Shown in pieces: positions 31,380 to 41,362 of a stretch of 64,000 bases of DNA. The position numbers were made by a program, and so were the translations under genes. Positions within the stretch are counted from its first letter, which is position 1; every line of letters begins with the position of its first letter. The notes beneath the pieces are model-generated. The model was not told where the DNA came from, did not search any database, and worked only from the letters and a program-made list of their open reading frames with translations. This stretch comes from Vibrio alfacsensis (lineage in GTDB: Bacteria; Pseudomonadota; Gammaproteobacteria; Enterobacterales; Vibrionaceae): positions 1,116,001-1,180,000 of the forward strand of contig NZ_CP032094.1 in the NCBI RefSeq assembly GCF_003544875.1, in the 5' to 3' direction.

Positions 31380-31994
31380 CTAAATTGTCACGACAACGCG
31401 AACGGCTAGTAACATAAGCACAATTCCCGAAAGTCGGTCAATCAATACGGCTTTAGAACGAATGCGTTCAACAACTCGTGAATTAGAGAGTATCAACGTT
31501 ATAAATGTATACCATAAGCCATCAACAACAAAAGGCGTGGCGACAATGACCATTTGATTGCTCAGATCATTTCCTAGCGCGACAAATTGGCTAAATAGTG
31601 CAATAAAAAACAATGCGATTTTCGGACTTAGAATGGAAATCAAAAATCCCTCGCGCGCAGATTGGAACACCGTTGTTTCTTCACCCGATGCCAACTTAGC
31701 GGCTACACCACCTTTTGAACGTAAAGCATTGAACCCCAAGTAAGCCAAATAAGCCGCACCTGCTAGGCTAATGCCTTTGAAAAGCAGTGGACTTTGTTGA
31801 AGCACAACCGCCAAGCCAACCAAAGTAATGAACGCATATATACCAATACCAAAAGCGTGCGCCCAAGCCGTGGCTAAACCATTAATACGCCCACCAGCAA
31901 GTGAATGCTTGGCGACAATCGCTAAACTCGGCCCTGGCGACATTGCGCCCAATAGACAAACTGTAAAAAGTGATAACCAAACGGTCAGTGTCAT
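31380..31994 (-). CDS. LysE/RhtB family amino acid exporter
   Basis: 204 residues and six predicted membrane helices. The N-terminal signature of the family, LLGAMSPGPSLAIVAKHSLAGGRINGLATAWAHAFGIG, is clear, as is the later ILSPKIALFFIALFSQF. Such proteins export amino acids such as homoserine, threonine or lysine. It is followed on the same strand by the LysR gene 122 bases upstream, which may control it. Confidence 0.9.
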   Translation of the reverse strand: MTLTVWLSLFTVCLLGAMSPGPSLAIVAKHSLAGGRINGLATAWAHAFGIGIYAFITLVGLAVVLQQSPLLFKGISLAGAAYLAYLGFNALRSKGGVAAKLASGEETTVFQSAREGFLISILSPKIALFFIALFSQFVALGNDLSNQMVIVATPFVVDGLWYTFITLILSNSRVVERIRSKAVLIDRLSGIVLMLLAVRVVVTI

Positions 31995-32116
31995 AATAAT
32001 CTCTCCCTCTTTGCGCTAATCTAGCAACAAAGGCGGTATAAATAGAAATCAAACTTATTCATAATCGCCATGATTTAGAATCATATCCTTAGTGAACATG
32101 CTTTAGCGAACATAGC

Positions 32117-33031
32117 TTAATGAATCGAATATTCAGAAATTTGCATAACGGCACGAATCTCTTCTCGTACCCATTTATGCGCAGGATCGTTATCATATTT
32201 GGGATGCCACATTAACCAATATTGATGTACGGGTGTCTCTATAGGCAATGCTTTATGAACTAAATCCCAATGTTTCGCGAGGTTAACCGCAATATGTTCA
32301 GGCACCACCATCAAATGATCACTCGATACCAAGCGTTGAACCGCGGCCGAAAAAAAAGGCACCTTGAAAGTAATATGACGCGTGTAACCACGTTCTTTTA
32401 ACGCTAAATCCGTACTGGAGTCTTTATCCCCACCACCAGTCACCTTGATGTGTGAGTAAGCCGTAAGTTCCTCAAGGCTTATCGTGCATTTAGCCGCTAA
32501 AGGATGGGAAGCTTTCATAAGACACACTGAAGAATCAGATCCAATATGGACGCTAGATACGCCTTGGGGTTTTTCTGGATACATGGAAGACGCAATATGG
32601 ATGCCCGTCTCATGCAATTTATCTAAAAAATGGGGTTGCCATAGTCGATAAGCCATATCCAATTGAGGGGTAAGATCGCTCAAGTGAAAAGCAATATCGG
32701 GCAATACGTATTGAGCAACATAGTCACTCGACGCAAATACCAACTCTCCTTGCCAATCAGAGGGTTCAAACGGCTTGTCATCCAATAGATGATCGAACTC
32801 AGAAAGCAGAGCATCAAGTTTTTGTTTTAAAAGCAAAGCTCTTGGCGTCGGAATCAATTGGTTTCCGTGACGAACCAATAAAGGATCACCACATAATTCA
32901 CGTAACTGAGCTAACTGACGACTAACCGCGGATTGTGTTATGTGTAATCGCTCGGCCGTTTTACTCACGTGGCACTCCTCAAGCAACACATGCAAGGAGC
33001 GTAATAAATTTAGGTTAATATTATTCAGCAC
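32117..33031 (-). CDS. LysR family transcriptional regulator
   Basis: 304 residues. N-terminal winged helix: LNLLRSLHVLLEECHVSKTAERLHITQSAVSRQLAQLREL, followed by a periplasmic-binding-like effector domain (LVFASSDYVAQYVLPDIAFHL). It overlaps the preceding NTF2-like gene by 11 bases, so it is co-translated with it rather than divergent as is usual for LysR systems. Confidence 0.9.
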   Translation of the reverse strand: MLNNINLNLLRSLHVLLEECHVSKTAERLHITQSAVSRQLAQLRELCGDPLLVRHGNQLIPTPRALLLKQKLDALLSEFDHLLDDKPFEPSDWQGELVFASSDYVAQYVLPDIAFHLSDLTPQLDMAYRLWQPHFLDKLHETGIHIASSMYPEKPQGVSSVHIGSDSSVCLMKASHPLAAKCTISLEELTAYSHIKVTGGGDKDSSTDLALKERGYTRHITFKVPFFSAAVQRLVSSDHLMVVPEHIAVNLAKHWDLVHKALPIETPVHQYWLMWHPKYDNDPAHKWVREEIRAVMQISEYSIH

Positions 33032-33398
33032 GTTCTACCCATTTTGTACGCCAATCTGCCGCTTGATACTCTTCTGGCCAGTACTCAACTTGTTTAAAAA
33101 TCAGTCCATTTCGCACTGTATGGAATGTAATCGCGCGATCTGAACGAACACCATCACTCACAACCACATCGGTGACCACTTGCTCCCCCTCACCGACAAT
33201 ACGCTCTACCTTAAAGCACCACTTCCCATCTGAGGGATAAGCAGAGTTCAATTCAGCAAAGTTCTTTCTGCCGCGTATCACTTCTTTCGTGAGCGGCCAA
33301 ATCACATCACAATCTGGGGTAAGGTACTCCGCTGCTGCATAGAAGTTATTACTTTCCATCGCTTTCCAGAAATTTAAGACAATTTCTTTCTCTGTCAT
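33021..33398 (-). CDS. NTF2-like (SnoaL-type) protein
   Basis: 125 residues with the cone-shaped NTF2/SnoaL pattern: VLNFWKAMESNNFYAAAEYLTPDCDVIWPL near the start, then GRKNFAELN, and VTDVVVSDGVRSDRAITFHTVRNGLIFKQVEYW at the end. Such domains act as small isomerases, hydrolases or ligand-binding modules. Start at 33398 is preferred over the GTG at 33407 because AAGGAGAGG lies ten bases before it. It overlaps the LysR gene that follows. Confidence 0.8.
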   Translation of the reverse strand: MTEKEIVLNFWKAMESNNFYAAAEYLTPDCDVIWPLTKEVIRGRKNFAELNSAYPSDGKWCFKVERIVGEGEQVVTDVVVSDGVRSDRAITFHTVRNGLIFKQVEYWPEEYQAADWRTKWVERAE

Positions 33399-33537
33399 TG
33401 GGATCACCCTCTCCTTGATACTTCAAACGCTGTAAGTGACATCAGCGGCCACTTAGGTATAACTCAGTCTTTTCCCTCTTGCCTATGAAAGGGAGCATAA
33501 CGTAGATTTTCAATCCTAAGAAAATTTGAGTAAAAAT

Positions 33538-33566
33538 AATGCCAGTCAGATCAACGGACTGGCATT
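33538..33566 (-). terminator. Hairpin after the RND pump gene
   Basis: AATGCCAGTC / GACTGGCATT, ten pairs around a nine-base loop. It lies just past the pump operon on the minus strand; a T-run is poor, but A-rich sequence on the other side suggests minus-strand use. Confidence 0.65.
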
Positions 33567-33567
33567 A

Positions 33568-33599
33568 CTTATTGCTTATTGCTTATTGCTTATTGCTTA
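33568..33599. repeat. Simple repeat, CTTATTG x 4.6
   Basis: Four exact seven-base copies and a partial fifth between the pump terminator and the pump stop codon. Non-coding, so slippage would not affect a protein; useful as a strain marker. Confidence 0.9.
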
Positions 33600-33629
33600 C
33601 ACGATTGTTATTTGATTAACCATTCCTGC

Positions 33630-36600
33630 TTAAGCGGTTTGTACTTTTACGCGGAAGAACATGGCGTAAAACAGTGGGATGACCACCAGCGTCAGAATCG
33701 TTGCAAACAATAAACCAAACATGATCGTCACTGCCATACTCTTGAAAAATGGATCAATCAACAATGGAGCGACACCAAGAATCGTGGTAAACGCACCAAG
33801 CAACACTGGACGAGCACGACTCAGCGCTGCATCGATAATCGCCTGATAAGGCATTTTCCCATCACGAATCTCCACATCAGCCTGATCCACCAATACAATC
33901 GCGTTCTTCACCATCATGCCGATTAGGCTCAAAAATCCGAGTATCGCCATAAACTCAAACGGCGTCTGGAAAATCACCAAGCCGACTGTCACACCGACAA
34001 TGGCTAATGGTGCAGTCAACCAAATCACCAACGGCTGACGAATGGCGTTAAACATAAAGATAACCGACAAAATCATCGCTGCGAACCCGTACGGTGCAGA
34101 AATAACAAGACCCTCATTGGCATCTTTGGAGGCTTTATATTCCCCATACCATTTCAGTTCATAGCCAGATGGCAGATCAATCGCTTCAATTTGGCTTCGA
34201 ACTTGATTGAATGCATCTGCTGTCAATACGCCTGGTGCAGGATCCGCTTGCACGAGAATAGTCGGCATTCGGTCAATTCGACGAAGAATAGCATCTTGGT
34301 AGACGACATCAACAGAGCCGACAACTTGGCTAACCGGAATGAAAGCGCCTACCGTTGGGCTGAAAACTTCCGTGTTTTCGATTGCACGTTGATGATTACG
34401 CTCGCTTTCTGGTGCACGAACCACAATAGGAATGAGATCGTCCCCCTCGCGATACACTCCAACATTACGACCTGTCAACGTTTGAGCAATCGCTTGGTTA
34501 ATTTCCATCGTAGTCAAACCATAACGCTGCGCTTCCTCTGCCGAATACTCGGGACGAAGCACCGGAACTTGTTGACGCCAGTCATCCTGAACTGCGATCA
34601 AATTAGGATCTGCGAGCATAATCGCTTTCGCTTGCTCTGCCAATTGACGTAAGACCGCACTGTCCGGGCCTTTGAATCCCGCTTCTATTTTTTTACCGCC
34701 ACCACGACCTAGCATGAATTTCCAAACTTTAATCGATGCATCTAGATATTTCGCTTCAAGCTCGCTTTGTAGCTCACCTAATAAAGGCGCGATTTTTGTG
34801 TAGTCATCAATATCAATGAGCAACTGGCCATAACTAGGGTTACGAGCCTCTGGTGCGTAGGTCAACATAAAACGTAAACCACCACCACCGATGAAGCTGG
34901 TAATATTCGTGATGCCCTCTTTCGCTTTAACGTCTTGCTCTATACTTGCTATCACAGATTCAGTGCGTTTAATGTCTGACCCTTGTGGTAAATACACATC
35001 GACCACAAACTGAGGGCGTTGAGACTCCGGCATAAAACCCGGCGGAACAAACTTGACGCCCCAAATAGCGGCAACCATCATTCCTAACAATAATACACAG
35101 CTAATAATGCGGTATTTTAAAACCCAAGCTAGCAGCATTTTATAGCCGCTCACCATTCGGCTAGGCTTTTTATCCCCGTTTATTGCTTTCACTTTAAGGA
35201 AATCATGGCAAAGCATTGGCGTAATCGTCACGGCAAATACCCAACTCAAGAGCATTGAGTATAAAATTACCCAAAATAACGAACCTGCGTACTCCCCCAT
35301 GTCTGATGGCGATAAACCAATAGCACTAAATGCACAGATACCAACGATGGTCCCGCCCAGCAGCGGCCATTTAGTTGCATCGACGACTTCAGACACCACC
35401 GCTTTACGGTCGGCCTCAGGATCTTGCTGCAAACGAACTAAGATACCGTCAGTTACCACAATCGCGTTATCCACTAGCATACCCAGCGCAATGATCAGGG
35501 CCCCTAATGAAATGCGCTGCATGGCGATGTCTTCAATCAGCATGATGCACAGCGTCCCTGCTACCGTTAGCAGAAGTACAAAACCGATAATGACGCCTGA
35601 TCGAACCCCCATGAACAGTAGTAATACGACAAACACAATCCCAACCGCGGCAATCAAGTTGTCGATAAAGTTCGCCACCGATGCTCGAACAGAATCCGAC
35701 TGCATAGAGATAATGTTCAACTCCATACCTAAAGGACGTTGGTTGTCTAATTCAGCCAAGCGTGCCTTTACTGCATCACCCATATCAACCACGTTGCCAC
35801 CAGAAACGTTGGAAATACCAAAGCCCACCGCTCGTTCACCGTTGTAGCGTATCAGCATGGTTGAGGGTGTTTTATAGCCGCGAGTAATTTCAGCAATGTC
35901 CCCTAAACGTAGTACAGTGTTGTTATTCCCTAAACCAATTTGTAGATTTTTAAGATCCGCAACAGAATCAATATTCGAACTTGGGATCACTGGAATACGC
36001 ATTTCATTGGTTTCAATACTTCCAGCGACTGTCACTACGTTTTGCTTTTGCAATACCTGAAACACTTTTTCCGCCGATACACCGAACTCAGCTAAACGCT
36101 CACTCGATATTTCAACAAAAATCGTTTCTTGCTGCTCTGCCAGCGTTGCGGTTTTTGCAACACCTGGCACCAAAACTATCTCTCGACGTAGTGTATCGAC
36201 ATAATCTTGCAGTTGCTTATCGCTAAATCCCTCCCCCGTGACAGCAAAAAACAGTGCGTATACATCAGCAAAGTCATCATTCACGATAGACGGCCCAGAA
36301 CCCGGCGGAAGCATGCGCTGCGCATCGGCGACTTTTCGGCGAAGTTTGTCCCAAACCTGTTGAAGTTCAGCAGCACTGCCAGCAAACTCAAGTTTGATCT
36401 CTACGGTTACCTCAGACATTCCCTGCATCGAGACCGATTTCACTTCTTTGACTTCTTGCAAAGCCTGAACCGCACCCTCAATAACATCCGTCACCTCATC
36501 GGACACTTCCTGTGCGGTCGCACCAGAGTACGGTGTCGCAATAACGGCCTGACGAATCACAAACTCAGGGTCTTCAAAGCGACCAAGTTTCAGGTAGCTG

Positions 36601-36683
36601 ATATAGCCACCTAACAAGGTAAGCGCGATCAGCACCCAAACACTGGTGCGCTTAGCAATGGTATAACGTGCAATATCCATCAT
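33630..36683 (-). CDS. RND family efflux pump, inner-membrane subunit
   Basis: 1017 residues, the length of an AcrB/MexF-like pump, with twelve membrane helices and two large periplasmic loops. Typical stretches: YTIAKRTSVWVLIALTLLGGYISYLKLGRFEDPEFVIRQAVIATPYSGATAQEV at the start, LGMLVDNAIVVTDGILVRL with the proton-relay Asp, and GMMVKNAIVLVDQADVEI in the second half. It forms a tripartite pump with the adaptor encoded just upstream and an outer membrane TolC-type channel from elsewhere. The start overlaps the adaptor stop by one base (TAATG). Confidence 0.93.
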   Translation of the reverse strand: MMDIARYTIAKRTSVWVLIALTLLGGYISYLKLGRFEDPEFVIRQAVIATPYSGATAQEVSDEVTDVIEGAVQALQEVKEVKSVSMQGMSEVTVEIKLEFAGSAAELQQVWDKLRRKVADAQRMLPPGSGPSIVNDDFADVYALFFAVTGEGFSDKQLQDYVDTLRREIVLVPGVAKTATLAEQQETIFVEISSERLAEFGVSAEKVFQVLQKQNVVTVAGSIETNEMRIPVIPSSNIDSVADLKNLQIGLGNNNTVLRLGDIAEITRGYKTPSTMLIRYNGERAVGFGISNVSGGNVVDMGDAVKARLAELDNQRPLGMELNIISMQSDSVRASVANFIDNLIAAVGIVFVVLLLFMGVRSGVIIGFVLLLTVAGTLCIMLIEDIAMQRISLGALIIALGMLVDNAIVVTDGILVRLQQDPEADRKAVVSEVVDATKWPLLGGTIVGICAFSAIGLSPSDMGEYAGSLFWVILYSMLLSWVFAVTITPMLCHDFLKVKAINGDKKPSRMVSGYKMLLAWVLKYRIISCVLLLGMMVAAIWGVKFVPPGFMPESQRPQFVVDVYLPQGSDIKRTESVIASIEQDVKAKEGITNITSFIGGGGLRFMLTYAPEARNPSYGQLLIDIDDYTKIAPLLGELQSELEAKYLDASIKVWKFMLGRGGGKKIEAGFKGPDSAVLRQLAEQAKAIMLADPNLIAVQDDWRQQVPVLRPEYSAEEAQRYGLTTMEINQAIAQTLTGRNVGVYREGDDLIPIVVRAPESERNHQRAIENTEVFSPTVGAFIPVSQVVGSVDVVYQDAILRRIDRMPTILVQADPAPGVLTADAFNQVRSQIEAIDLPSGYELKWYGEYKASKDANEGLVISAPYGFAAMILSVIFMFNAIRQPLVIWLTAPLAIVGVTVGLVIFQTPFEFMAILGFLSLIGMMVKNAIVLVDQADVEIRDGKMPYQAIIDAALSRARPVLLGAFTTILGVAPLLIDPFFKSMAVTIMFGLLFATILTLVVIPLFYAMFFRVKVQTA

Positions 36684-37777
36684 TACGCTCCAGTGCGGTC
36701 ATCGGTGTAAGGGCGAACTTCCATGCCCTCTTTCACACTGGATACACCAGCAATGATCACCTTTTCTCCGGCCAATAGATGATCGGTCACAATGATGCGG
36801 TCTTTGTTCAATGCACCAATCTCGACGTAACGTTTTTGTGCTTTGTTGTCACTGCCCACCACCCAAACAAATTGCTTGCCTTGGTTGTCCGGCACAATCG
36901 AAGTCAACGGCAGCGTAATTTGCTGATCTTGTTCGGTGTTAGCACTGGTAACGGGTAATACTTTTACCGCCATTCCCGGCAATACATGGAAGCCATTTAG
37001 ATTCTCAAAGCCAAGTACGACTGGATACGCTTGAGAAATAGGATCCGCGACAGTTGCAAAGGTACGCAAACTCAAAGGAAAAGATTGCCCCGGAATGGAC
37101 GATATCTCAGCAATAGCACGAGTCTCATCTTTACCCGAAAGCATGACTTTGTGAGGGATATGAATAACGACCTCTAGATCATTGAGATCGTGTACGGTCA
37201 ATATCGGTGCATTCGCCTGCACTTGCACATAATTATCAACAAGTTTGCGTCCCACAATGCCGTCAAAAGGTGCAAAAATCTGGGTATATTCTAAACGGCG
37301 AGTTGCATCTTCAACACGAGTACGTGCAAGGTTGTAACGTGTTGTAATTGCATCAAGATCCGCTTTAGAGATGGCTTGGCTTTTCTTATACACCGCTTGT
37401 GCGCGTTCGTACTCAAGCGAAACATTCTCAAACTCTAGCTGCGCAGAGATAAGCGCATTTTTCGCATCACGAGCATCTAAAGAAGCCAAAAGCTGGCCTT
37501 TGGTTACCTCATCCCCTTCCTTGACTGGAATATTGGTCAATTTTCCTGACACCTGAAAAGCCAGATCGGCACGTTCCGCAGCACGCACAATACCATTGAA
37601 GCTCAAATCTGCTGTTCGTTGCGTTGTAACAACTTCGACAAGAGCCGGTTTAACCGCTGGTAGAATGGGAGCTTGTTGTGCCTCATTACCACAGCCGCTA
37701 AGGCTAAGAGAGGATATTAAAAGTGCGGATATCGCACTCAATTTAAGAGCTTTTTGGCCAACTTCAACTACGACCAT
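36683..37777 (-). CDS. RND efflux periplasmic adaptor, lipoprotein
   Basis: 364 residues. A signal with lipobox (ISSLSLSGCG) anchors it to the inner membrane. The biotinyl-lipoyl region (KLTNIPVKEGDEVTKGQLLASLDARDAKNALISAQ), a helical hairpin and the beta-barrel (IFAPFDGIVGRKLVDNYVQVQANAPILTVHDLNDL) are all present. Start at 37777 (MVVVEVGQ) has TTGGAGTG nine bases upstream; the longer frame to 37822 would add a Trp/Lys-rich segment without a ribosome site. First gene of the pump operon, divergent from the TetR gene. Confidence 0.9.
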   Translation of the reverse strand: MVVVEVGQKALKLSAISALLISSLSLSGCGNEAQQAPILPAVKPALVEVVTTQRTADLSFNGIVRAAERADLAFQVSGKLTNIPVKEGDEVTKGQLLASLDARDAKNALISAQLEFENVSLEYERAQAVYKKSQAISKADLDAITTRYNLARTRVEDATRRLEYTQIFAPFDGIVGRKLVDNYVQVQANAPILTVHDLNDLEVVIHIPHKVMLSGKDETRAIAEISSIPGQSFPLSLRTFATVADPISQAYPVVLGFENLNGFHVLPGMAVKVLPVTSANTEQDQQITLPLTSIVPDNQGKQFVWVVGSDNKAQKRYVEIGALNKDRIIVTDHLLAGEKVIIAGVSSVKEGMEVRPYTDDRTGA

Positions 37778-37846
37778 AGGATTTTCACTCCAAATACATG
37801 ACCACTTGTTTTTGTGGCGCACAGATAATTAACAATGATGCTTGAG

Positions 37847-37866
37847 GGTAAACTGATGAGTTTATT
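37847..37866. promoter_or_regulatory. Second, imperfect TetR-type operator
   Basis: GGTAAACTGATGAGTTTATT resembles the perfect palindrome 40 bases downstream (same left arm, GGTAAACT, and AGTTTA in the right arm). It is nearer the pump gene and may be a second operator for the same repressor. Confidence 0.6.
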
Positions 37867-37886
37867 TTAGGTTCTCTTTATTGGCG

Positions 37887-37906
37887 GGTAAACTTATAAG
37901 TTTACC
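37887..37906. promoter_or_regulatory. TetR-type operator, perfect 20-base palindrome
   Basis: GGTAAACTTA and its exact complement TAAGTTTACC form a 20-base dyad in the spacer between the pump operon and the divergent TetR gene. Its size and symmetry fit a TetR-family site that would repress both directions. Confidence 0.8.
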
Positions 37907-37975
37907 AATTTGTGTCAATTTGTTAGATTGCGCATAGAATAGCGAGATTTCATATAGATACGCAGGAGGGAACCC

Positions 37976-38602
37976 GTGGCATTAATAGAAGAAAAGCGCC
38001 TAGCGATCATCGCAGCGGCAAAAGAAGAGTTTATTCAGCACGGTTTTACTGGGGCAAACATGGATCGAGTTTGTACATCAGCCGAAGTTTCAAAACGCAC
38101 TTTATACCGCCATTTCAAAAGTAAAGACGTGTTATTTGAGTCCATACTTGGCATCATAAAATCATCGATTAATGAAAGACAGAGCTACCCATTTGATAGC
38201 CAGAGAAGTCTTCGCGATCAACTCATTAGCATCACACGGAATGAAGTTGAAATTCTTTACCACACATATGGTATTCCTTTTACACGTGTGATCATGTTTG
38301 AATTTTTACGCCAACCAGAGTTGGCGCAACAAATAATCGCTAAGCTTTACCGTTCTAAAGCGTTGACGGTATGGTTTGAACAGGCTCAACAATCAGGGGC
38401 AATTAAACATATCAATATCAGTTTGCTTTCTGACACCTATTCAAGCATTTTCAATGGATTGTTCTTATGGCCATCAGTCTTCAATATGCAAGAGCTGCCA
38501 ACCGAAACTGAGATTGAACAAAAAGTGGAACATTTGGTGTTCGTTATTACCAGCACTTGCGAAGCGGCCAACACTAACCCAAATCTGACGTACAATGAAT
38601 AA
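37976..38602 (+). CDS. TetR/AcrR family transcriptional regulator
   Basis: 208 residues. The N-terminal DNA-binding domain has the usual pattern (AIIAAAKEEFIQHGFTGANMDRVCTSAEVSKRTLYRHFKSKDVLFESIL) and the ligand domain is all helical. It starts with GTG behind AGGAGG at a seven-base spacing. Its divergence from the RND pump and the palindromes between them argue that it represses the pump and itself. Confidence 0.92.
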   Translation: MALIEEKRLAIIAAAKEEFIQHGFTGANMDRVCTSAEVSKRTLYRHFKSKDVLFESILGIIKSSINERQSYPFDSQRSLRDQLISITRNEVEILYHTYGIPFTRVIMFEFLRQPELAQQIIAKLYRSKALTVWFEQAQQSGAIKHINISLLSDTYSSIFNGLFLWPSVFNMQELPTETEIEQKVEHLVFVITSTCEAANTNPNLTYNE

Positions 38603-38698
38603 GAACTTGCAGCCACGGTGCTGCTTCGCATACCACTAACGGAAGCCTCGGTTAAAATTACGCGACCATCAATCCGCCTTGCCTCTGATGAAAGTGCG

Positions 38699-39700
38699 TT
38701 AATTTTCTGCTCTTAATGCATACTGCTTAGGGGTAATTCCACGGTGCTTCTTGAACATCCTATTAAAGCTCGCGACATTGGTGTATCCCAAGCGAATAGC
38801 GATGTCATTAATGCTAACGTGCTTGCCCAACAGTTGCACTGCAATATTGCTCAGCACGTAGCCTGATACCGTAGAAAAATTAAGTCCTAGCTTTTGCAAT
38901 CGACGCTGAAATTGCTGATCAGACAAACCTAACAAATGCGAAACTCTATCTAATGTTGGCAACCCATAGTGACTGCTATAACTGACCACTTCATAAATCA
39001 CTTTTAGCTCATCTTCTGGATCTGGCATATTGAGTAAATCATCCAGATCAGAGAAATTCATTGCCAGTCGACTCTCTTCTCGATGGGTCAATTGACGTGA
39101 AGCAAGACGATCATCAATGTGGAGCCACACTTCTGTCCTTGGTTGGCTCCAATCAACCTCACAACCAAAGTACGCCTTGTATAGCTCATGATTTTTCCTT
39201 GAACCCGAGATGCTCACGCGAAGTGGTCGATAATCTTGCCCTAAAAATTCACGTAATATTTTTACCATGAAAACGGCGCTACGAATGCTGTCATGCACTT
39301 TGATAGACGTATCGATAAATGGATTGTGGTAAGTCCATTTAAGTATATTGCCTGACTGAGCACCGGCAAAAAATGCCCCCGACTGTAAATTACTCACACC
39401 ATAATTGACCCTTCGGATCGTGCTTGAAAGATCATTACCAGAAAACAGCCAACGTCCAACTGGGCCGAGCTTGTTTAGATCCACCCCTCGGCTAAGATTG
39501 AGAATCACATCAGGATCTTGACTCAGTTGCTCAATGCGTCGATACCATTCGCTAACCGCAGTTAAAGGGATAAGCGTCATCGGATTGTGGAATACGGAAT
39601 CAGGAATCCCTAGGTCTTCGGACTGCAAATTATACTTTGATAACGCGAGGTTATGCATATTTAGGATGCCCATTGCACGTATAAATCGGACCGTTTTCAT
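38699..39700 (-). CDS. AraC family transcriptional regulator
   Basis: 333 residues, OruR/ToxT-like long type: an N-terminal Arabinose_bd-like domain (from AMGILNMHNLALSKYNLQSEDLGIP) and a C-terminal pair of helix-turn-helix motifs (LPTLDRVSHLLGLSDQQFQRRLQKLG and VSINDIAIRLGYTNVASFNRMFKKHRGITPKQY). It is divergent from the DUF3302/HlyD pair, with about 105 bases between, and may activate it. Confidence 0.9.
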   Translation of the reverse strand: MKTVRFIRAMGILNMHNLALSKYNLQSEDLGIPDSVFHNPMTLIPLTAVSEWYRRIEQLSQDPDVILNLSRGVDLNKLGPVGRWLFSGNDLSSTIRRVNYGVSNLQSGAFFAGAQSGNILKWTYHNPFIDTSIKVHDSIRSAVFMVKILREFLGQDYRPLRVSISGSRKNHELYKAYFGCEVDWSQPRTEVWLHIDDRLASRQLTHREESRLAMNFSDLDDLLNMPDPEDELKVIYEVVSYSSHYGLPTLDRVSHLLGLSDQQFQRRLQKLGLNFSTVSGYVLSNIAVQLLGKHVSINDIAIRLGYTNVASFNRMFKKHRGITPKQYALRAEN

Positions 39701-39806
39701 AACTAATTACATCAAATTTATCTTCTTATTGATTTAATCTGTCACAAATCATCATCTATTTCAATTACAAAGAGAATACCCAACAGTTGAAATAGAGGAG
39801 TATTGA

Positions 39807-40133
39807 ATGAGTTTACTCAGTGTCCCATTTGTCGGAACAGGTGCAGATACCGCTTTACATGTGGTAGCGGCTGTCGTTTTAATCGCGAGTGTCGTTGGCG
39901 CTTGTTACGGCTTTTGGAAAATCCATGAATTACCAATTAACAAAGCACACAGCAAAGATCACCACCAAATTGGGCTTATCACTGCCCTCACTTGGATAGG
40001 TTTTGTCTGGCACTGGGTATGGGTGCTAGCCGTGATTTTTGCATTCGTTGATATGGAAAAAGCCATCATCAACCTGCGTGATACATGGAAGAGTAAACCG
40101 CAGACAGATACGCAACCACAAGAGGAGGCGTAA
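39807..40133 (+). CDS. DUF3302 (YiaW-like) membrane protein
   Basis: 108 residues. Two membrane helices (ALHVVAAVVLIASVVGACYGFW and QIGLITALTWIGFVWHWVWVLAVIFAF) and a soluble acidic tail. In E. coli yiaW lies next to yiaV, an HlyD-like gene, and the same pairing is seen here: the stop codon overlaps the start of the HlyD gene by one base. It probably forms an inner-membrane complex with it. GAGGAG lies ahead of the start. Confidence 0.88.
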   Translation: MSLLSVPFVGTGADTALHVVAAVVLIASVVGACYGFWKIHELPINKAHSKDHHQIGLITALTWIGFVWHWVWVLAVIFAFVDMEKAIINLRDTWKSKPQTDTQPQEEA

Positions 40134-41354
40134 TGTTAAAGTTTAGCGGTTTGGGCACTCTTTATTTATCTACTTCGTTTAGTTGGCATGCCGTGGAACA
40201 AAGCCACTAAGGCATTTTCCTATCTTGGTGGTGTCGGTTGGCTAATGTTCGTTTGGGTCGGTTTGATCAACTTTACACCAATGGACTTATCAGGTGGCTC
40301 CGTTGTGCAGTCACCACATATTCAATTACGTCCTGACTCAACCAATGTAAAAGGTAAAGTCGACCATATTCATATTGAACCAAATCAGCAAGTGGCAAAA
40401 GGTCAACTGATATATGAGCTTGATCCGACTCAATATGAAATTGCATTAAACCAAGCAACGGTTTCAGCAGATGCTGCACAAGTGGCTTTAGAAACGGCTC
40501 GTGGCGACATCAACATTGAACAAGCCAATCACGAAGCACTTGTGCAAGATTTAGAAACCTCAAAGAGTCAATTAGAGGCAGCAAAAATTGACTACACATT
40601 GCAGAAAAAGATGTTGGACCGCTACGTTGAGCAAAACCGTGTGGTACAAAATACCATTACAGAAAGTGATATCGACAAACAAACCAGTGCGATGGATATG
40701 GCTCACCATCATGTTCTGACACTTGAATCTCAGATGAAAAAGAAACAAGTGGATATCTCACGAGCGAAACTCGCCATTCGCAAAGCAGAACTCGCGGTAG
40801 AGACAAAACAAGCCGAACTGCATCAGGCGAAAGAGCAGATCGCAAAAGCGCAATGGGATTTGAACAGCACCAAAGTGTACGCACCGAGCGATGGTTTTGT
40901 CACAAACTTTATTCTGCGTGAAGGTCAGCGTGTGTCAGCGATGCCGCGTATTAACATGTACACCAATGAGAAATACGTACTGATGCGGGTCAACCATCAA
41001 GCAATCCGCAACATCAAACCGGGGCAACCTGCCGAGTTCGCATCGTCAGTTTACCCAGGGAAAATATTCTCAGCGACCGTTGAGGGCATTGTTGAAGCAA
41101 CAGGTGAGTCACAAGGAAACCTGCTTGGCTTAGACGATTCAGTACGCATGACAACTGGCAAGAACTTGCAGAACAAACATCACTTTGTTCGTTTAAAAAT
41201 TGATGAGCCAGAAAACTACGACATTCCAGTGGGCTCGGTCGGCCTTGCATGGGTAAGCGGTGAAAAGCCTATTGGTTTCTTATCGTTCTTAGATGCAATC
41301 CGAGGCATCATCATTCGAATGAAGTCTCAACTGTACTTCTTCTACTCAATCTAA
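40133..41354 (+). CDS. HlyD-family membrane fusion protein (YiaV-like), frameshift at the N-terminus
   Basis: About 406 residues when restored. The main frame from 40188 reads MPWNKATKAFSYLGGVGWLMFVWVGLINFTP (membrane anchor), a lipoyl half-motif (VKGKVDHIHIEPNQQVAKGQLIYELDPTQY), a long coiled coil and the second half-motif (VYAPSDGFVTNFILREGQ). The natural start is ATG 40133, right after DUF3302, with GAGGAGG; the extra A in AAA 40138-40140 shifts the first 17 codons, which otherwise read S-L-A-V-W-A-L-F-I-Y-L-L-R-L-V-G. It exports or senses an unknown substrate with the DUF3302 partner. Confidence 0.88.
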
Positions 41355-41362
41355 CCTCACCA

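Noticed and set aside
33568..33599. CTTATTG repeat as a phase-variation switch
   Set aside because: It is outside any coding frame and not in a promoter of a nearby gene.
34191..35847. Long antisense frames in the RND pump gene
   Set aside because: They mirror the pump coding sequence, have no initiation signals and no family pattern.
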